The notes under the pieces: model-generated
Seen by the model: only the letters and a program-made list of their open reading frames with translations
Told to the model about the DNA's origin: nothing
The model's database searches: none
Assembly (NCBI RefSeq): GCF_002803095.1
Contig: NZ_PGLR01000014.1
Span: forward strand, 62,001-126,000
DNA length: 64,000 nucleotides
Reading direction: 5' to 3'
Source: Pseudomonas sp. ZH-FAD
GTDB lineage: Bacteria > Pseudomonadota > Gammaproteobacteria > Pseudomonadales > Pseudomonadaceae
In this document: positions 41,220 to 51,452 of the stretch, piece by piece
Layout: every line of letters begins with the position of its first letter
Position numbering within the stretch: the first letter of the stretch is position 1
Position numbers and translations under genes: made by a program

Positions 41220-43085
41220 ATGGCCTTATTGCAGATCGCCGAGCCCGGGCAGAGCCCGCAACCGCACCAGCGTCGTCTGGCAGTGGGTATTGACCTGGGT
41301 ACCACCAACTCGCTGGTTGCCGCTGTGCGCAGCGGCCTGGCTGAGCCCCTGGCTGACGATGATGGCAAGGTCATCCTGCCGTCTGCCGTGCGTTACCACG
41401 CTGGAAGCATCGAGGTCGGCGAGTCGGCCAAGCTGGCGGCCGCCAGCGATCCGCTCAATACCGTACTGTCGGTCAAGCGCCTGATGGGGCGCGGTATCGC
41501 TGACGTGCATCAGCTCGGCGAGCAGATGCCTTACCGCTTCGCGGCAGGCGAGTCGCACATGCCCTTCATCGAAACGGTGCAGGGGGCGAAGAGCCCGGTC
41601 GAAGTCTCGGCGGAAATTCTCAAGACCCTGCGTTTACGTGCCGAACAGACCTTGGGCGGTGAGTTGGTTGGTGCGGTGATTACCGTTCCGGCGTACTTCG
41701 ATGATGCTCAGCGCCAGGCCACCAAGGATGCTGCGCGTCTGGCTGGCCTCACTGTGCTGCGTCTGCTCAACGAGCCTACTGCCGCTGCTGTCGCCTATGG
41801 CCTGGATCAGAAAGCCGAGGGCGTGGTCGCCATTTATGACCTGGGTGGCGGCACTTTCGACATTTCCATCCTGCGTCTGACTGGCGGTGTGTTCGAGGTG
41901 CTGGCTACCGGCGGCGACAGCGCGCTGGGCGGTGACGACTTCGATCATGCCGTGGCCGACTGGATCATCCAGCAGGCTGGTATTTCCAATGATCTCGACC
42001 CAGCGACCCAGCGCAGTCTGCTGCAGACTGCCTGTGTGGCCAAAGAAGGGCTGACGGATGCCGATAGTGTCGAGCTGAGCCATGGTGAGTGGCGGGGTTC
42101 GTTGTCGCGCACGCAGTTCGAGGCGCTGATCGAGCCGATGGTGGCGCGCAGTCTCAAGGCCTGTCGTCGCGCCGTGCGTGATTCCGGTGTCGAGCTGGAA
42201 GAAGTTGGTGCGGTGGTCATGGTCGGTGGCTCCACCCGCGTGCCGCGTGTGCGTGAGGCCGTCGGCGAGCTGTTCGGTCGTGCGCCGCTGACCAATATCG
42301 ATCCGGATCAGGTGGTGGCCATTGGTGCTGCGATCCAGGCCGATGCTCTGGCCGGCAATCAGCGTGACGATGGCGAGGAGTTGCTCCTGCTGGACGTGAT
42401 ACCCCTGTCGCTCGGCCTGGAAACCATGGGCGGGCTGATGGAGAAGGTGATTCCGCGTAATACCACCATCCCGGTGGCGCGTGCGCAGGAGTTCACCACT
42501 TACAAGGATGGCCAGACGGCCATGATGATTCACGTGCTGCAGGGTGAGCGTGAACTGATCGCCGATTGCCGCTCCCTGGCGCGTTTCGAGTTGCGCGGCA
42601 TTCCGCCGATGGTGGCGGGGGCTGCGAAGATCCGCGTGACCTTCCAGGTCGATGCGGACGGTCTGCTCAGTGTCGCGGCGCGCGAGCTGAGCTCCGGCAT
42701 CGAGTCGAGCATTCAGGTCAAGCCGTCTTACGGTCTGACCGATGGCGAAATTGCACGCATGCTGCAGGACTCCTTCCAGAACGCTGGAGGTGACAAGGCT
42801 GCCCGTGCGCTGCGTGAGCAGCAGGTTGATGGTCAGCGTCTGATCGAGGCGGTCGAAGCGGCGCTGCAGGCCGATGGCGAGCGCTTGCTGGATGCCGAGG
42901 AGCGTGAGGTCATCGAGCTGCAGGTGCAGGAGTTGCGCGACCTGCTTGCGAGCAATGATGGTCTGGCCATCGAGCGGCAGACCAAGCGGCTGTCGCAGGT
43001 CACTGACGCTTTCGCGGCTCGCCGCCTGGATTCGACGGTAAAAGCTGCGCTGGCCGGGCGCAATCTGAATGAGATCGAGGAATAA
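41220..43085 (+). CDS. hscA: HscA, specialised Hsp70 for Fe-S assembly
   Basis: The 621-residue Hsp70 begins [12 protein letters not shown] (about residue 24), with [16 protein letters not shown] (phosphate 2 loop) and [21 protein letters not shown] (adenosine region). A short substrate-binding domain and lid follow. It is the HscA type rather than DnaK, shown by length and by its place after hscB. It binds the LPPVK motif of IscU. Confidence 0.97.
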   Translation: MALLQIAEPGQSPQPHQRRLAVGIDLGTTNSLVAAVRSGLAEPLADDDGKVILPSAVRYHAGSIEVGESAKLAAASDPLNTVLSVKRLMGRGIADVHQLGEQMPYRFAAGESHMPFIETVQGAKSPVEVSAEILKTLRLRAEQTLGGELVGAVITVPAYFDDAQRQATKDAARLAGLTVLRLLNEPTAAAVAYGLDQKAEGVVAIYDLGGGTFDISILRLTGGVFEVLATGGDSALGGDDFDHAVADWIIQQAGISNDLDPATQRSLLQTACVAKEGLTDADSVELSHGEWRGSLSRTQFEALIEPMVARSLKACRRAVRDSGVELEEVGAVVMVGGSTRVPRVREAVGELFGRAPLTNIDPDQVVAIGAAIQADALAGNQRDDGEELLLLDVIPLSLGLETMGGLMEKVIPRNTTIPVARAQEFTTYKDGQTAMMIHVLQGERELIADCRSLARFELRGIPPMVAGAAKIRVTFQVDADGLLSVAARELSSGIESSIQVKPSYGLTDGEIARMLQDSFQNAGGDKAARALREQQVDGQRLIEAVEAALQADGERLLDAEEREVIELQVQELRDLLASNDGLAIERQTKRLSQVTDAFAARRLDSTVKAALAGRNLNEIEE

Positions 43086-43088
43086 TTG

Positions 43089-43430
43089 ATGCCGCAGGTA
43101 ATTTTTCTGCCTCACGAGCGATTCTGCCCGGATGGCCTGGTGGTCGAGGCCGAGCCTGGCATTTCCATTCTTGAGCTGGCGCACGAGCACCATATCGAGA
43201 TGGAAAGCGCCTGCGGCGGCGTGTGTGCCTGCACCACCTGTCACTGCATCGTGCGCGAAGGTTTCGACTCGCTGAACGAGGCCGACGAGCTGGAAGAGGA
43301 CTATCTGGACAAGGCCTGGGGGCTCGAGGCTCAGTCGCGCCTGGCCTGTCAGGCTATCGTCGGCGAGGAAGATCTCACCGTCGAGATTCCCAAGTATTCG
43401 CTGAATCACGCGGCTGAAGCGCCGCATTAA
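43089..43430 (+). CDS. fdx: Fdx, [2Fe-2S] ferredoxin of the isc operon
   Basis: The 113-residue adrenodoxin-type ferredoxin carries cluster ligands C42, C48, C51 (ACGGVCACTTCHC) and C87 (RLACQAI). It supplies electrons during cluster assembly. I chose ATG at 43089; an in-frame TTG lies one codon earlier. It follows hscA by three bases. Confidence 0.96.
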   Translation: MPQVIFLPHERFCPDGLVVEAEPGISILELAHEHHIEMESACGGVCACTTCHCIVREGFDSLNEADELEEDYLDKAWGLEAQSRLACQAIVGEEDLTVEIPKYSLNHAAEAPH

Positions 43431-43446
43431 TCCAGGAAGCATCATC

Positions 43447-43647
43447 ATGAGTCTGAAATGGGTCGATGTACTGGACATCGCCATCGAGTTGAGCGAGCAG
43501 AAGCCGGATGTCGATCCGCGCTACGTTAACTTCGTCGATCTGCACCGCTGGGTCGTGGAGTTGCCGGAGTTCTCCGATGACCCGCAGCGTGGGGGGGAGA
43601 AGGTGCTGGAGGCGATACAGGCGGCCTGGATCGAAGAGCTCGACTGA
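43447..43647 (+). CDS. iscX: IscX, small acidic isc protein
   Basis: The 66-residue acidic protein (MSLKWVDVLDIAIELSEQKPDVDP, then RYVNFVDLHRWVVELPEF) is the last isc gene. IscX binds IscS and iron and modulates cluster formation. AGGAAG lies upstream of ATG. A hairpin with a T-rich tail follows at 43688. Confidence 0.96.
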   Translation: MSLKWVDVLDIAIELSEQKPDVDPRYVNFVDLHRWVVELPEFSDDPQRGGEKVLEAIQAAWIEELD

Positions 43648-43687
43648 AACAGGCGCTTACGGCGCCCGCCCTACGCTTTTAACCGGA

Positions 43688-43711
43688 ACCCGCGTATAAT
43701 TCGCGGGTTTA
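43688..43711 (+). promoter_or_regulatory. isc-operon end hairpin with ndk -10 element in its loop
   Basis: AACCCGCG and CGCGGGTT form an eight-pair stem followed by TAATTTTT, a terminator shape. The loop contains a perfect -10 TATAAT (43695-43700). Transcription start for ndk would fall at about 43707, inside or just after the 3' arm. No strong -35 is seen 16-18 bases upstream (TACGCT at 17). Confidence 0.6.
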
Positions 43712-43748
43712 ATTTTTCGCTTTAACCCTAAAGTTTCTGGAGCTTCAC

Positions 43749-44180
43749 ATGGCTGTTCAACGTACTTTCTCCATCATCAAGCCTGACGCCGTTGCCAAGA
43801 ACGTCATCGGTGAGATCACCACCCGTTTCGAAAAAGCCGGCCTGCGCGTTGTTGCTTCGAAGATGGTGCAACTGTCCGAGCGCGAAGCAGCCGGTTTCTA
43901 CGCTGAGCACAGCGAGCGTGGCTTCTTCAAGGACCTGGTTGCCTTCATGACCTCCGGTCCGGTCATCGTTCAGGTTCTGGAAGGCGAAAACGCCGTTGCC
44001 AAAAACCGTGAGCTGATGGGCGCCACCAACCCGAAAGAAGCGGCTGCCGGCACCATCCGTGCTGACTTCGCCGTTTCCATCGACGAAAACGCTGTTCACG
44101 GTTCGGATTCCGAAGCCTCTGCTGCTCGCGAGATCGCTTACTTCTTCTCCGCTACCGAGCTGTGCGCGCGCATTCGCTGA
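43749..44180 (+). CDS. ndk: Ndk, nucleoside diphosphate kinase
   Basis: The 143-residue enzyme keeps NTP pools balanced by transferring phosphate through H117 (NAVHGSDS). Motifs [18 protein letters not shown] and [14 protein letters not shown] are standard. GGAG lies ten bases upstream of ATG. Its own -10-like element is embedded in the hairpin that follows iscX. rlmN follows after 26 bases. Confidence 0.97.
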   Translation: MAVQRTFSIIKPDAVAKNVIGEITTRFEKAGLRVVASKMVQLSEREAAGFYAEHSERGFFKDLVAFMTSGPVIVQVLEGENAVAKNRELMGATNPKEAAAGTIRADFAVSIDENAVHGSDSEASAAREIAYFFSATELCARIR

Positions 44181-44206
44181 TTGGCGAATGATGCGAGGGT
44201 GAAGCC

Positions 44207-45355
44207 ATGACCAATACCACCGGCAAGATCAACCTGCTGGGCCTGACCCAGCCGGAAATGGAACAGTTCTTCGAGTCCATCGGCGAGAAGCGCTTCCGTG
44301 CCGGCCAGGTAATGAAGTGGATTCATCATTTTGGCGTCGATGATTTCGCCGCCATGACCAATGTCGGCAAGGCCTTGCGCGAGAAGCTCGAGGCCTCTGC
44401 CGAGATTCGCGGCCCGGACGTGGTCAGCGAAAACATTTCTGCCGATGGCACGCGCAAGTGGGTAGTGCGTGTGGCGTCGGGTAGCTGCGTGGAAACCGTG
44501 TACATCCCGCAGAACGGCCGTGGCACGCTGTGTGTGTCGTCGCAGGCTGGTTGCGCCCTGGATTGCAGCTTCTGCTCCACCGGCAAGCAAGGCTTCAACA
44601 GCGACCTGACCAGCGCCGAGATCATCGGCCAGGTGTGGATCGCCAACAAATCCTTCGGCACCGTTCCCGCGAAGGTCGATCGCGCCATCACCAACGTGGT
44701 GATGATGGGCATGGGCGAGCCGCTGCTGAACTTCGATAACGTCGTCTCTGCCATGCAGATCATGATGGACGACCTTGGCTACGGCATTTCCAAGCGCAAG
44801 GTCACCCTGTCCACCTCCGGCGTGGTGCCGATGATCGACAAGCTGGCCGAGGTCATCGACGTGTCCCTGGCGCTGTCGTTGCACGCACCCAACGACGAGC
44901 TGCGCAATCAGCTGGTGCCTATCAACAAGAAGTACCCGCTGGAAATGCTTTTGGCTGCCTGCAAGCGCTATATCTCCAAGCTTGGCGAGAAGCGTGTGCT
45001 GACCATCGAGTACACCCTGCTCAAAGGTGTCAACGATCAGCCCGAGCACGCTGAGCAGATGGTCGCACTTCTGGCCGATGTACCTTGCAAGATCAACCTG
45101 ATTCCGTTTAATCCCTTCCCCTTCTCGGGGTACGAGCGGCCGAGCAATAACGCCATTCGCCGCTTCCAGGACCTGTTGCACAAGGCTGGCCATAACGTCA
45201 CGGTACGTACTACCCGCGGTGACGATATCGATGCGGCTTGCGGCCAGCTGGTTGGCCAGGTCATGGACCGTACTCGGCGCAGCGAGCGTTACATCGCCGT
45301 GCGCCAGTTGGGCAACGAGGCGCAAGAGCCTCATGCTGCCACCAATCGAAATTGA
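44207..45355 (+). CDS. rlmN: RlmN, 23S rRNA A2503 / tRNA A37 C2-methyltransferase
   Basis: The 382-residue radical-SAM enzyme has C116-x3-C120-x2-C123 ([17 protein letters not shown]) for its [4Fe-4S] cluster. [12 protein letters not shown] is the SAM-contact segment, and a C-terminal cysteine in [10 protein letters not shown] serves as methyl-transfer residue. It is a client of the Isc system encoded just upstream. It starts the rlmN-pilF-rodZ-ispG-hisS run. Confidence 0.96.
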   Translation: MTNTTGKINLLGLTQPEMEQFFESIGEKRFRAGQVMKWIHHFGVDDFAAMTNVGKALREKLEASAEIRGPDVVSENISADGTRKWVVRVASGSCVETVYIPQNGRGTLCVSSQAGCALDCSFCSTGKQGFNSDLTSAEIIGQVWIANKSFGTVPAKVDRAITNVVMMGMGEPLLNFDNVVSAMQIMMDDLGYGISKRKVTLSTSGVVPMIDKLAEVIDVSLALSLHAPNDELRNQLVPINKKYPLEMLLAACKRYISKLGEKRVLTIEYTLLKGVNDQPEHAEQMVALLADVPCKINLIPFNPFPFSGYERPSNNAIRRFQDLLHKAGHNVTVRTTRGDDIDAACGQLVGQVMDRTRRSERYIAVRQLGNEAQEPHAATNRN

Positions 45356-45368
45356 AGAGAGGATGCCT

Positions 45369-46130
45369 ATGACCCTGCGCCCAGCGCTGTTGTTGCTCGT
45401 TGTCAGTCTGCTTGCTGGTTGTGTGACCACAGGCGATGTCGACCCCATGCGTACGGCGGAAGGGCGTGATAAGGCGCGTGACTCCTTCATACAACTCGGT
45501 ATTGCCTATATTCAGCAAGGTGATACCCAGCGTGCCAAAATACCGCTGAAGAGCGCCCTCGACCTTGATTCGTCGAATGCAGACGCGCATGCCGCGCTAG
45601 CTATGGCCTTCCAGCTGGAAATGGAGCCAAAGCTGGCCGATGAGCATTTTCGCAAAGCGCTGTCCCAGCGTCCGAAGGATGCCCGTCTGCTAAACAACTA
45701 TGGTGGTTTCCTGTTCGAGCAGAAGCGTTATCAGGAGGCCATGAGCACCTATCTCAAAGCTGCAGAGGACAACCTCTATCCAGAGCGTTCCCGGGTTTTC
45801 GAGAATCTGGGCATGACCGCTCTGCAGCTCGGTCAGCGTGAGCAGGCCAAAGAGTACTTCCAGCGCGCCTTGCGCCTGAGTAGTCGTCAGCCACGCGCAT
45901 TGCTGGAAATGGCCGTACTGTCCTATGAGGACAAGGAGTACGTGCCAGCGCGCCGTTACTACGACAGCTACAGCGAAATGGCACCACAGAATGCGCGCAG
46001 CTTGCTGCTCGGCGCACGTTTGGCCGACGTATTCGAGGATCGTGACAAGGCCGCCAGTCTGGGCCTGCAGTTGCGTCGTCTGTATCCGGCCTCTCAGGAA
46101 TATCAGCAATTTGTCTCGGGGCAACAATGA
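45369..46130 (+). CDS. pilF: PilF/PilW, type IV pilus biogenesis lipoprotein
   Basis: The 253-residue product has a signal peptide ending in lipobox LLAGC (C18) when started at ATG 45369, which is six bases after GAGAGG; an in-frame ATG two codons earlier is too close to it. Six TPR motifs follow (for example AFIQLGIAYIQQGDTQRAK-like, NADAHAALAMAFQLE, RSRVFENLGMTALQLGQ). It is the pilotin that places the secretin PilQ in the outer membrane. Its stop overlaps the start of rodZ by four bases. Confidence 0.93.
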   Translation: MTLRPALLLLVVSLLAGCVTTGDVDPMRTAEGRDKARDSFIQLGIAYIQQGDTQRAKIPLKSALDLDSSNADAHAALAMAFQLEMEPKLADEHFRKALSQRPKDARLLNNYGGFLFEQKRYQEAMSTYLKAAEDNLYPERSRVFENLGMTALQLGQREQAKEYFQRALRLSSRQPRALLEMAVLSYEDKEYVPARRYYDSYSEMAPQNARSLLLGARLADVFEDRDKAASLGLQLRRLYPASQEYQQFVSGQQ

Positions 46131-47101
46131 ACGCGGCACATAGCGAAGTGGCTCAGCCGATGTCGACCAATCCAGGTGAAAGCCTGCGTCAGGCAAGGGA
46201 GATCAAAGGGTGGAGCGTCGCCGAAGTGGCGAGCCAGCTCAACCTGACTCCTCAACGTCTTGCCCAGATCGAAGCCGGTGCTTTCGACAAACTGCCGGGC
46301 ACCACCTTCGCCCGTGGTTACATTCGCGCCTATGCCAAGCTTCTCGAAATGGACCAGAACCGGCTGGTGATGGAGTTCGATCAGTTCACGGGGACAGATG
46401 CCTCTGGTAGCAGTGTGCATGCCTTGGGGCGTATCGAAGAGCCCGTGCGCTATTCGCAGAGTATCCTGCGTCTGGTCAGCTTCCTGTTGTTGCTGGCACT
46501 GATCGGCGCAGGTTTTCTCTGGTGGCAGGATCAGGGCCGTCCGGTGGCCAGCTTGGCTGATCTGGGGCTCGAGCATGTCGAGGTGGAAGGCGCCGACGGT
46601 ACCACTCAGGTGCACTCGCTTGCCGAGCCGGAGGACCAGGCGGTGATTGCCGCTCAGGGCAACGAGCAGAGCAGCCCGCTGTTGCTGCCGGTCGAGCCAG
46701 GGGAAGCACCAGAAGCTGGCAGCACCGCAGAACAGCCTGCTGCCGAAGCCGGCACCGCTGAAAGCGCGCAAGAGGCTCCTGCAGCTCCTGTATCGAATAC
46801 GCCGGCTGCTCCTGCTGCACCTGCAGCCGAACCTGCAACGCCTGTAGTTGCCTCTGCTGGGCAGGGGGTGCTCAACGTGCAGTTCACCGCCGATTGCTGG
46901 ACTCAGGTTACCGATGCCGATGGCAAGGTCCTGCTAAGCGCACTCAAACGCAGCGGTGACCGTATCGAACTTGCTGGCAAGGCACCGCTGGAACTGCGTC
47001 TGGGTTTTGCCCGTGGTGCCCAGGTGGCCTACAACGGCGAAAGCGTTGACGTTGCGCCGCACATGACTGGCGAAACCGCGCGCCTGAAATTGGGGTTGTA
47101 A
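46127..47101 (+). CDS. rodZ: RodZ, cytoskeletal cell-shape protein
   Basis: The 324-residue bitopic protein has an N-terminal helix-turn-helix (about residues 16-88, GESLRQAREIKGWSVAEVASQL) that binds MreB. One membrane helix (113-133) is followed by a Pro/Ala/Glu-rich periplasmic linker (about 195-240) and a C-terminal DUF4115-type domain (VQFTADCWTQVTDADGKVLL). It couples MreB to wall synthesis. ATG overlaps the pilF stop (ATGA). Confidence 0.93.
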   Translation: MNAAHSEVAQPMSTNPGESLRQAREIKGWSVAEVASQLNLTPQRLAQIEAGAFDKLPGTTFARGYIRAYAKLLEMDQNRLVMEFDQFTGTDASGSSVHALGRIEEPVRYSQSILRLVSFLLLLALIGAGFLWWQDQGRPVASLADLGLEHVEVEGADGTTQVHSLAEPEDQAVIAAQGNEQSSPLLLPVEPGEAPEAGSTAEQPAAEAGTAESAQEAPAAPVSNTPAAPAAPAAEPATPVVASAGQGVLNVQFTADCWTQVTDADGKVLLSALKRSGDRIELAGKAPLELRLGFARGAQVAYNGESVDVAPHMTGETARLKLGL

Positions 47102-47104
47102 AGC

Positions 47105-48217
47105 ATGCATTGCGAATCGCCGATCAAGCGTCGACTGTCGCGCAAGATCTGGGTTGGCTCGGTACCGGTAGGCGGCGATGCGCCGATCGCGGTGCAGAGC
47201 ATGACCAACACCGACACCAACGATGTGGCTGCTACCGTGGCGCAGATCCAGCGTCTGGAAAATGCCGGCGCCGATATCGTGCGCGTTTCCGTGCCGGATA
47301 TGGACGCCGCCGAGGCCTTTGGCCGCATCAAGCAGCAGGTGCGCGTACCGCTGGTGGCTGACATCCATTTCGACTACCAGATCGCTCTGCGTGTGGCCGA
47401 GCTGGGTGTTGACTGCCTGCGCATCAATCCCGGCAACATCGGTCGTGAAGATCGCGTCAAGGCGGTGGTCGAGGCTGCTCGTGACAAGGGCATCCCCATC
47501 CGTATCGGCGTCAACGCCGGTTCCCTGGAAAAGGACCTGCAGAAGAAGTACGGCGAGCCCACTCCCGCTGCGCTGGTGGAATCCGCGCTGCGTCATGTCG
47601 AGCACCTGGATCGCCTGAACTTCCCCGACTTCAAGGTCAGCGTGAAAGCCTCCGACGTGTTCATGGCCGTCGAGGCGTATCGCCTGTTGGCCAAACAGAT
47701 CGAGCAGCCGCTGCACCTGGGGATCACCGAGGCCGGTGGTCTGCGTTCCGGTACCGTGAAATCCGCTGTCGGCCTGGGTATGCTGCTGGCCGAGGGCATT
47801 GGCGATACCATCCGCATTTCCCTGGCCGCCGATCCGGTGGAAGAGATCAAGGTCGGTTTCGATATCCTCAAGTCCCTGCGCCTGCGTTCGCGTGGCATCA
47901 ACTTCATCGCCTGCCCGAGCTGCTCGCGGCAGAACTTCGATGTGGTCAAGACCATGAACGAGCTGGAGGCCCGTGTCGAAGATCTGCTTGTGCCATTGGA
48001 TGTGGCCGTGATCGGCTGCGTGGTCAACGGCCCCGGCGAAGCCAAGGAGGCGCATATCGGCCTCACCGGTGGTAGCCCGAACAACCTGGTCTATATCGAT
48101 GGCAAACCGGCCTCGAAGCTGACCAACGAAAACCTGGTGGACGAGCTGGAAAAGCTCATTCGCGACAAGGCAGCCGAAAAGGTCGCCGCTGATGCCGCTG
48201 TGATCGTGCGCGGCTGA
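47105..48217 (+). CDS. ispG: IspG (GcpE), HMBPP synthase
   Basis: The 370-residue [4Fe-4S] enzyme makes (E)-4-hydroxy-3-methylbut-2-enyl diphosphate in the MEP isoprenoid pathway. Cluster ligands are visible as [10 protein letters not shown] and [16 protein letters not shown], where the Glu is the fourth ligand. The N-terminal TIM barrel begins [30 protein letters not shown]. It follows rodZ by three bases and, needing a cluster, benefits from the nearby isc genes. Confidence 0.97.
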   Translation: MHCESPIKRRLSRKIWVGSVPVGGDAPIAVQSMTNTDTNDVAATVAQIQRLENAGADIVRVSVPDMDAAEAFGRIKQQVRVPLVADIHFDYQIALRVAELGVDCLRINPGNIGREDRVKAVVEAARDKGIPIRIGVNAGSLEKDLQKKYGEPTPAALVESALRHVEHLDRLNFPDFKVSVKASDVFMAVEAYRLLAKQIEQPLHLGITEAGGLRSGTVKSAVGLGMLLAEGIGDTIRISLAADPVEEIKVGFDILKSLRLRSRGINFIACPSCSRQNFDVVKTMNELEARVEDLLVPLDVAVIGCVVNGPGEAKEAHIGLTGGSPNNLVYIDGKPASKLTNENLVDELEKLIRDKAAEKVAADAAVIVRG

Positions 48218-48237
48218 TCCGTGCGTAAGGAATACAA

Positions 48238-49524
48238 TTGAGCAAGTCCCTGCAAGCCATCCGTGGCATGAACGATATTCTGCCGGAGCAGACGCCTGCC
48301 TGGCGCTACCTGGAAAGTACCCTGGTCAGCCTGCTCGATGGCTATGGCTACAAGGAAATCCGCCTGCCCATCGTCGAATATACCGAGCTGTTCGCTCGCG
48401 GCATCGGCGAAGGCACCGATGTGGTCGACAAGGAGATGTACACCTTCCTCGACCGCAACGAAGAATCCCTGACACTACGTCCTGAAGGCACTGCCGGTTG
48501 CGTGCGTGCGGTGCTCGAACATGGTCTGTCCGGTGGTGGCCAGGTGCAGAAACTCTGGTATGCCGGCCCCATGTTTCGTTACGAGAAGCCGCAGAAGGGC
48601 CGCTATCGTCAGTTCCATCAGGTGGGTGTGGAAGCCTTCAACCTGCCGGGCCCTGACGTCGATGCCGAGCTGATCGTCCTGACCTGGCGTCTGTGGAAGA
48701 AGCTCGGCCTGGCCGATGCCGTGACCCTGCAGCTCAACAGCCTGGGTTCCAGCGAGGCGCGTGCGGCTTATCGCGACGCCCTGGTGGCCTACCTGCAGGA
48801 GCGCTTCGACCAGCTCGACGAGGACAGCCAGCGCCGTTTGACCACCAACCCGCTGCGCATTCTCGACAGCAAGAACGAGGCGACACAGGCCGTGCTGGTC
48901 GGTGCGCCGACCCTGGGCGACTACCTCGACGAGGAGTCGCGCCTGCACTTCGACGGCGTCAAGGCGCGCTTGGACGCTGCCGGCATTCGTTACCAGATCA
49001 ACCACAAACTGGTGCGCGGTCTGGATTACTACAACCGCACCGTGTTCGAGTGGGTCACCGACAAGCTCGGCGCCCAGGGCACGGTGTGCGCCGGTGGCCG
49101 TTACGATGGCCTGGTGGCGCAACTGGGTGGCAAGGCCACGCCGGGTGTCGGCTTCGCCATGGGTGTCGAGCGTCTGGTGCTGCTGCTGGAAACCCTGGAT
49201 CTGTTGCCGGCCGAGCTCAATCGCGCCGCCGATGTCTACGTCTGCGCCTTTGGCGAAGCAGCGGAGCTGGCGGCGCTGGCACTGGTCGAGCGTCTGCGCG
49301 ACGAGTTGCCCGGTCTGCGTCTGTTGCTCAACTCCGGTGGTGGCAGTTTCAAGAGCCAGTTCAAGAAGGCCGACAAGAGCGGTGCACGCTATGCGCTGAT
49401 TCTGGGGGACGACGAATTGGCAGGGCGCGTGGTAGGTTGCAAACCGCTGCGCGACGACAGTGAACAACAAAGCGTTGCCTGGGATGCTCTGGCTGAGCAT
49501 CTGGCTGCCTGCCAGCAGGCCTGA
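48238..49524 (+). CDS. hisS: HisS, histidyl-tRNA synthetase
   Basis: The 428-residue class II synthetase starts at TTG ([17 protein letters not shown]), eight bases after GTAAGGAA. Motif 2 and the histidine signatures are [24 protein letters not shown] and [13 protein letters not shown]. The C-terminal anticodon domain holds [21 protein letters not shown] sequence. In the same transcript as ispG. Confidence 0.96.
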   Translation: MSKSLQAIRGMNDILPEQTPAWRYLESTLVSLLDGYGYKEIRLPIVEYTELFARGIGEGTDVVDKEMYTFLDRNEESLTLRPEGTAGCVRAVLEHGLSGGGQVQKLWYAGPMFRYEKPQKGRYRQFHQVGVEAFNLPGPDVDAELIVLTWRLWKKLGLADAVTLQLNSLGSSEARAAYRDALVAYLQERFDQLDEDSQRRLTTNPLRILDSKNEATQAVLVGAPTLGDYLDEESRLHFDGVKARLDAAGIRYQINHKLVRGLDYYNRTVFEWVTDKLGAQGTVCAGGRYDGLVAQLGGKATPGVGFAMGVERLVLLLETLDLLPAELNRAADVYVCAFGEAAELAALALVERLRDELPGLRLLLNSGGGSFKSQFKKADKSGARYALILGDDELAGRVVGCKPLRDDSEQQSVAWDALAEHLAACQQA

Positions 49525-49556
49525 GCAGGCTCTCGATTAGGAGTACGGGGTTAGAC

Positions 49557-50195
49557 ATGCAGACCGAAGACGAACAGATCGCGCAACTGAAGGACTGGTG
49601 GGATCGCAACGGCAAGCCTTTGTTGGCCGGCGGCGTACTGGCGCTGGTAGCCGTATTCGGCTGGCAGGGCTGGCAGAAGTATCAGGTCAATCAGGCGCAG
49701 AGCGCCTCGGTGATCTACCAGCAACTGCTGGAAACCGCACTGGACCCGGCCGGCAAGCCCGATGCCGCGAAGGTCGCCGAACTGGCCGGCAAGCTCGACA
49801 GCGAGTTTGGCGGTAGCCACTACGCCCAGTACGGCAGCCTGTTCGTCGCCAAGGTCGCTGTCGAGGCGGACCGTCTCGACGACGCTGCTGCGGCGCTGCA
49901 GCGCGTGCTCGACAAGCCGGCCGACGCCACGCTCGGTGAGCTGGCGCGTCAGCGTCTGGCCCGTGTGCTGGCCGCGCAGGACAAGGCTGATGATGCACTG
50001 AAGCTGCTCGATGCCAAGGTCGAGGATGCCTTCCTCGCCAGCCGTGAAGAACTCAAGGGCGACCTGCTGGTACAGCTGGGTCGCAGTGATGACGCGCACG
50101 CTGCCTATCAGAAGGCCAAGGATGCGCTGGCCGAAGACGCCGCTGTTGGCGGTCTGCAGATGAAGCTGGACGACCTGGCAAAAGGGGATGCGTGA
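49557..50195 (+). CDS. YfgM-like ancillary TPR protein
   Basis: The 212-residue product has an N-terminal membrane helix (about residues 21-40, PLLAGGVLALVAVFGWQGW) and a periplasmic TPR-like region with Ala-rich helices (DDAAAALQRVLDKP, ELARQRLARVLAAQDKADDAL). It matches the YfgM family, which links SecYEG to periplasmic chaperones. It lies in the conserved order hisS-yfgM-bamB-der. Confidence 0.88.
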   Translation: MQTEDEQIAQLKDWWDRNGKPLLAGGVLALVAVFGWQGWQKYQVNQAQSASVIYQQLLETALDPAGKPDAAKVAELAGKLDSEFGGSHYAQYGSLFVAKVAVEADRLDDAAAALQRVLDKPADATLGELARQRLARVLAAQDKADDALKLLDAKVEDAFLASREELKGDLLVQLGRSDDAHAAYQKAKDALAEDAAVGGLQMKLDDLAKGDA

Positions 50196-50196
50196 C

Positions 50197-51339
50197 GTGA
50201 TGCGTTGGAAGAATGCCGCACTGCTGGCTCTGGCCGTTCTGGCCGTGGGTTGCAGCAGCAATAGCAAGAAGGAACTGCCGCCCGCCGAGCTGACCAAATT
50301 CGACGAAGAAGTCGAGTTGCGCACCGAATGGAGCCGTTCTGTCGGTGACGGTCAGGGCGAAACCTTCAACATGCTGGTACCGGCCATCGATGGCGAGGTG
50401 ATCTACGCCGCCGACGTCGAAGGCCTGGTCATGGCCATGGACCGCACCAGCGGCAAGGTCATCTGGCGCAAGAAACTCGAAATCCCGGTTTCCGGTGCCA
50501 TCGGCGTCGGCTACGGCCAGGTGCTGGTCGGTACGCTCAAGGGCGAAGTGATCGCGCTCGACTCCAGCGACGGTGAAGAACAGTGGCGCTCGCGCGTGAC
50601 CAGCGAAGTGCTGGCTGCACCAGCGACCAATGGCGATATCGTCGTGGTGCAGACCCAGGACGATCGCCTGATCGCCTTCGATGCCAGCACCGGTAGCCAG
50701 CGCTGGATCGTCGAGAACACCCCGGCCGTACTGACCCTGCGCGGCACTGGCGCTCCGCTGGTGACCAACCGTCTGGTGGTCGCTGGCCTGTCCAGCGGCA
50801 AGGTGGTCGCGGTCGACGCCCAGCGCGGCCTGCCAGTCTGGGAGCAGCGCGTTGCCGTACCGCAAGGTCGTTCCGAACTGGAGCGCGTGGTGGATATCGA
50901 CGGCGGCCTGCTGTTGTCCGGCGGCACCGTCTACGCAGTGAGCTATCAGGGCCGTGTCGCGGCCATGGATCTGGAGTCTGGTCGCGTGCTGTGGCAACGC
51001 GAGGCATCCAGTTCGGTAGGCGTCGCTCAGGGCTTCGGTAACGTATACGTCAGCCATGCCAGTGGCACCGTCGAAGGTATCGACGAGCGTAGCGCGTCGG
51101 CTCTGTGGAGCAACGACTCCCTGGCGCGCCGTCAGTTGTCGGCACCGCAAGTGTTCTCCAGTTACGTGGCCGTGGGCGATGTGGAAGGCTATCTGCATCT
51201 GCTGAGCCAGGTCGATGGTCGTTTCGTCGGCCGTACCCGTATCGACAGTGATGGCCTGCGTGCCCAGCCGCTGGTGGTCGGGGATTGGCTGTACGTCTAC
51301 GGCAACAGCGGCAAGTTGGTGGCACTGACCATCAAATGA
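50197..51339 (+). CDS. bamB: BamB, outer-membrane assembly lipoprotein
   Basis: The 380-residue product (GTG at 50197, MMRWKNAALLALAVLAVGC) has a lipobox cysteine at about residue 19. An eight-bladed PQQ-like beta-propeller follows, with blade repeats such as LVMAMDRTSGKVIWRKKL, EVIALDSSDGEEQWRSRV and RVAAMDLESGRVLWQRE. It helps BamA insert barrel proteins. GGGG at 50184-50187 gives nine bases to GTG; an ATG three bases later or an upstream ATG at 50188 are other possible starts. Confidence 0.94.
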   Translation: MMRWKNAALLALAVLAVGCSSNSKKELPPAELTKFDEEVELRTEWSRSVGDGQGETFNMLVPAIDGEVIYAADVEGLVMAMDRTSGKVIWRKKLEIPVSGAIGVGYGQVLVGTLKGEVIALDSSDGEEQWRSRVTSEVLAAPATNGDIVVVQTQDDRLIAFDASTGSQRWIVENTPAVLTLRGTGAPLVTNRLVVAGLSSGKVVAVDAQRGLPVWEQRVAVPQGRSELERVVDIDGGLLLSGGTVYAVSYQGRVAAMDLESGRVLWQREASSSVGVAQGFGNVYVSHASGTVEGIDERSASALWSNDSLARRQLSAPQVFSSYVAVGDVEGYLHLLSQVDGRFVGRTRIDSDGLRAQPLVVGDWLYVYGNSGKLVALTIK

Positions 51340-51347
51340 ACCGACTA

Positions 51348-51380
51348 TGCTGCATCCAGACCTGAGTCTTGGATGCAGCA
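51348..51380 (+). other. perfect hairpin between bamB and der
   Basis: TGCTGCATCCA (51348-51358) is mirrored exactly by TGGATGCAGCA (51370-51380) around an 11-base loop. There is no T-run after it, so it may protect the bamB 3' end or act as a second processing stem before the terminator at 51395. Confidence 0.6.
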
Positions 51381-51394
51381 GCGCAACAGATTCC

Positions 51395-51425
51395 GGCCGC
51401 TGCCCGTGCAGCGGCCTTTGCATTT
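51395..51425 (+). terminator. terminator-like hairpin before der
   Basis: GGCCGCTGC pairs with GCAGCGGCC around CCGT, followed by TTTGCATTTTC. It lies 28 bases before the der ATG, so it could attenuate read-through from the upstream run into der. Confidence 0.65.
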
Positions 51426-51452
51426 TCTGAATTAACTCAAGTGGAGAGCCTG

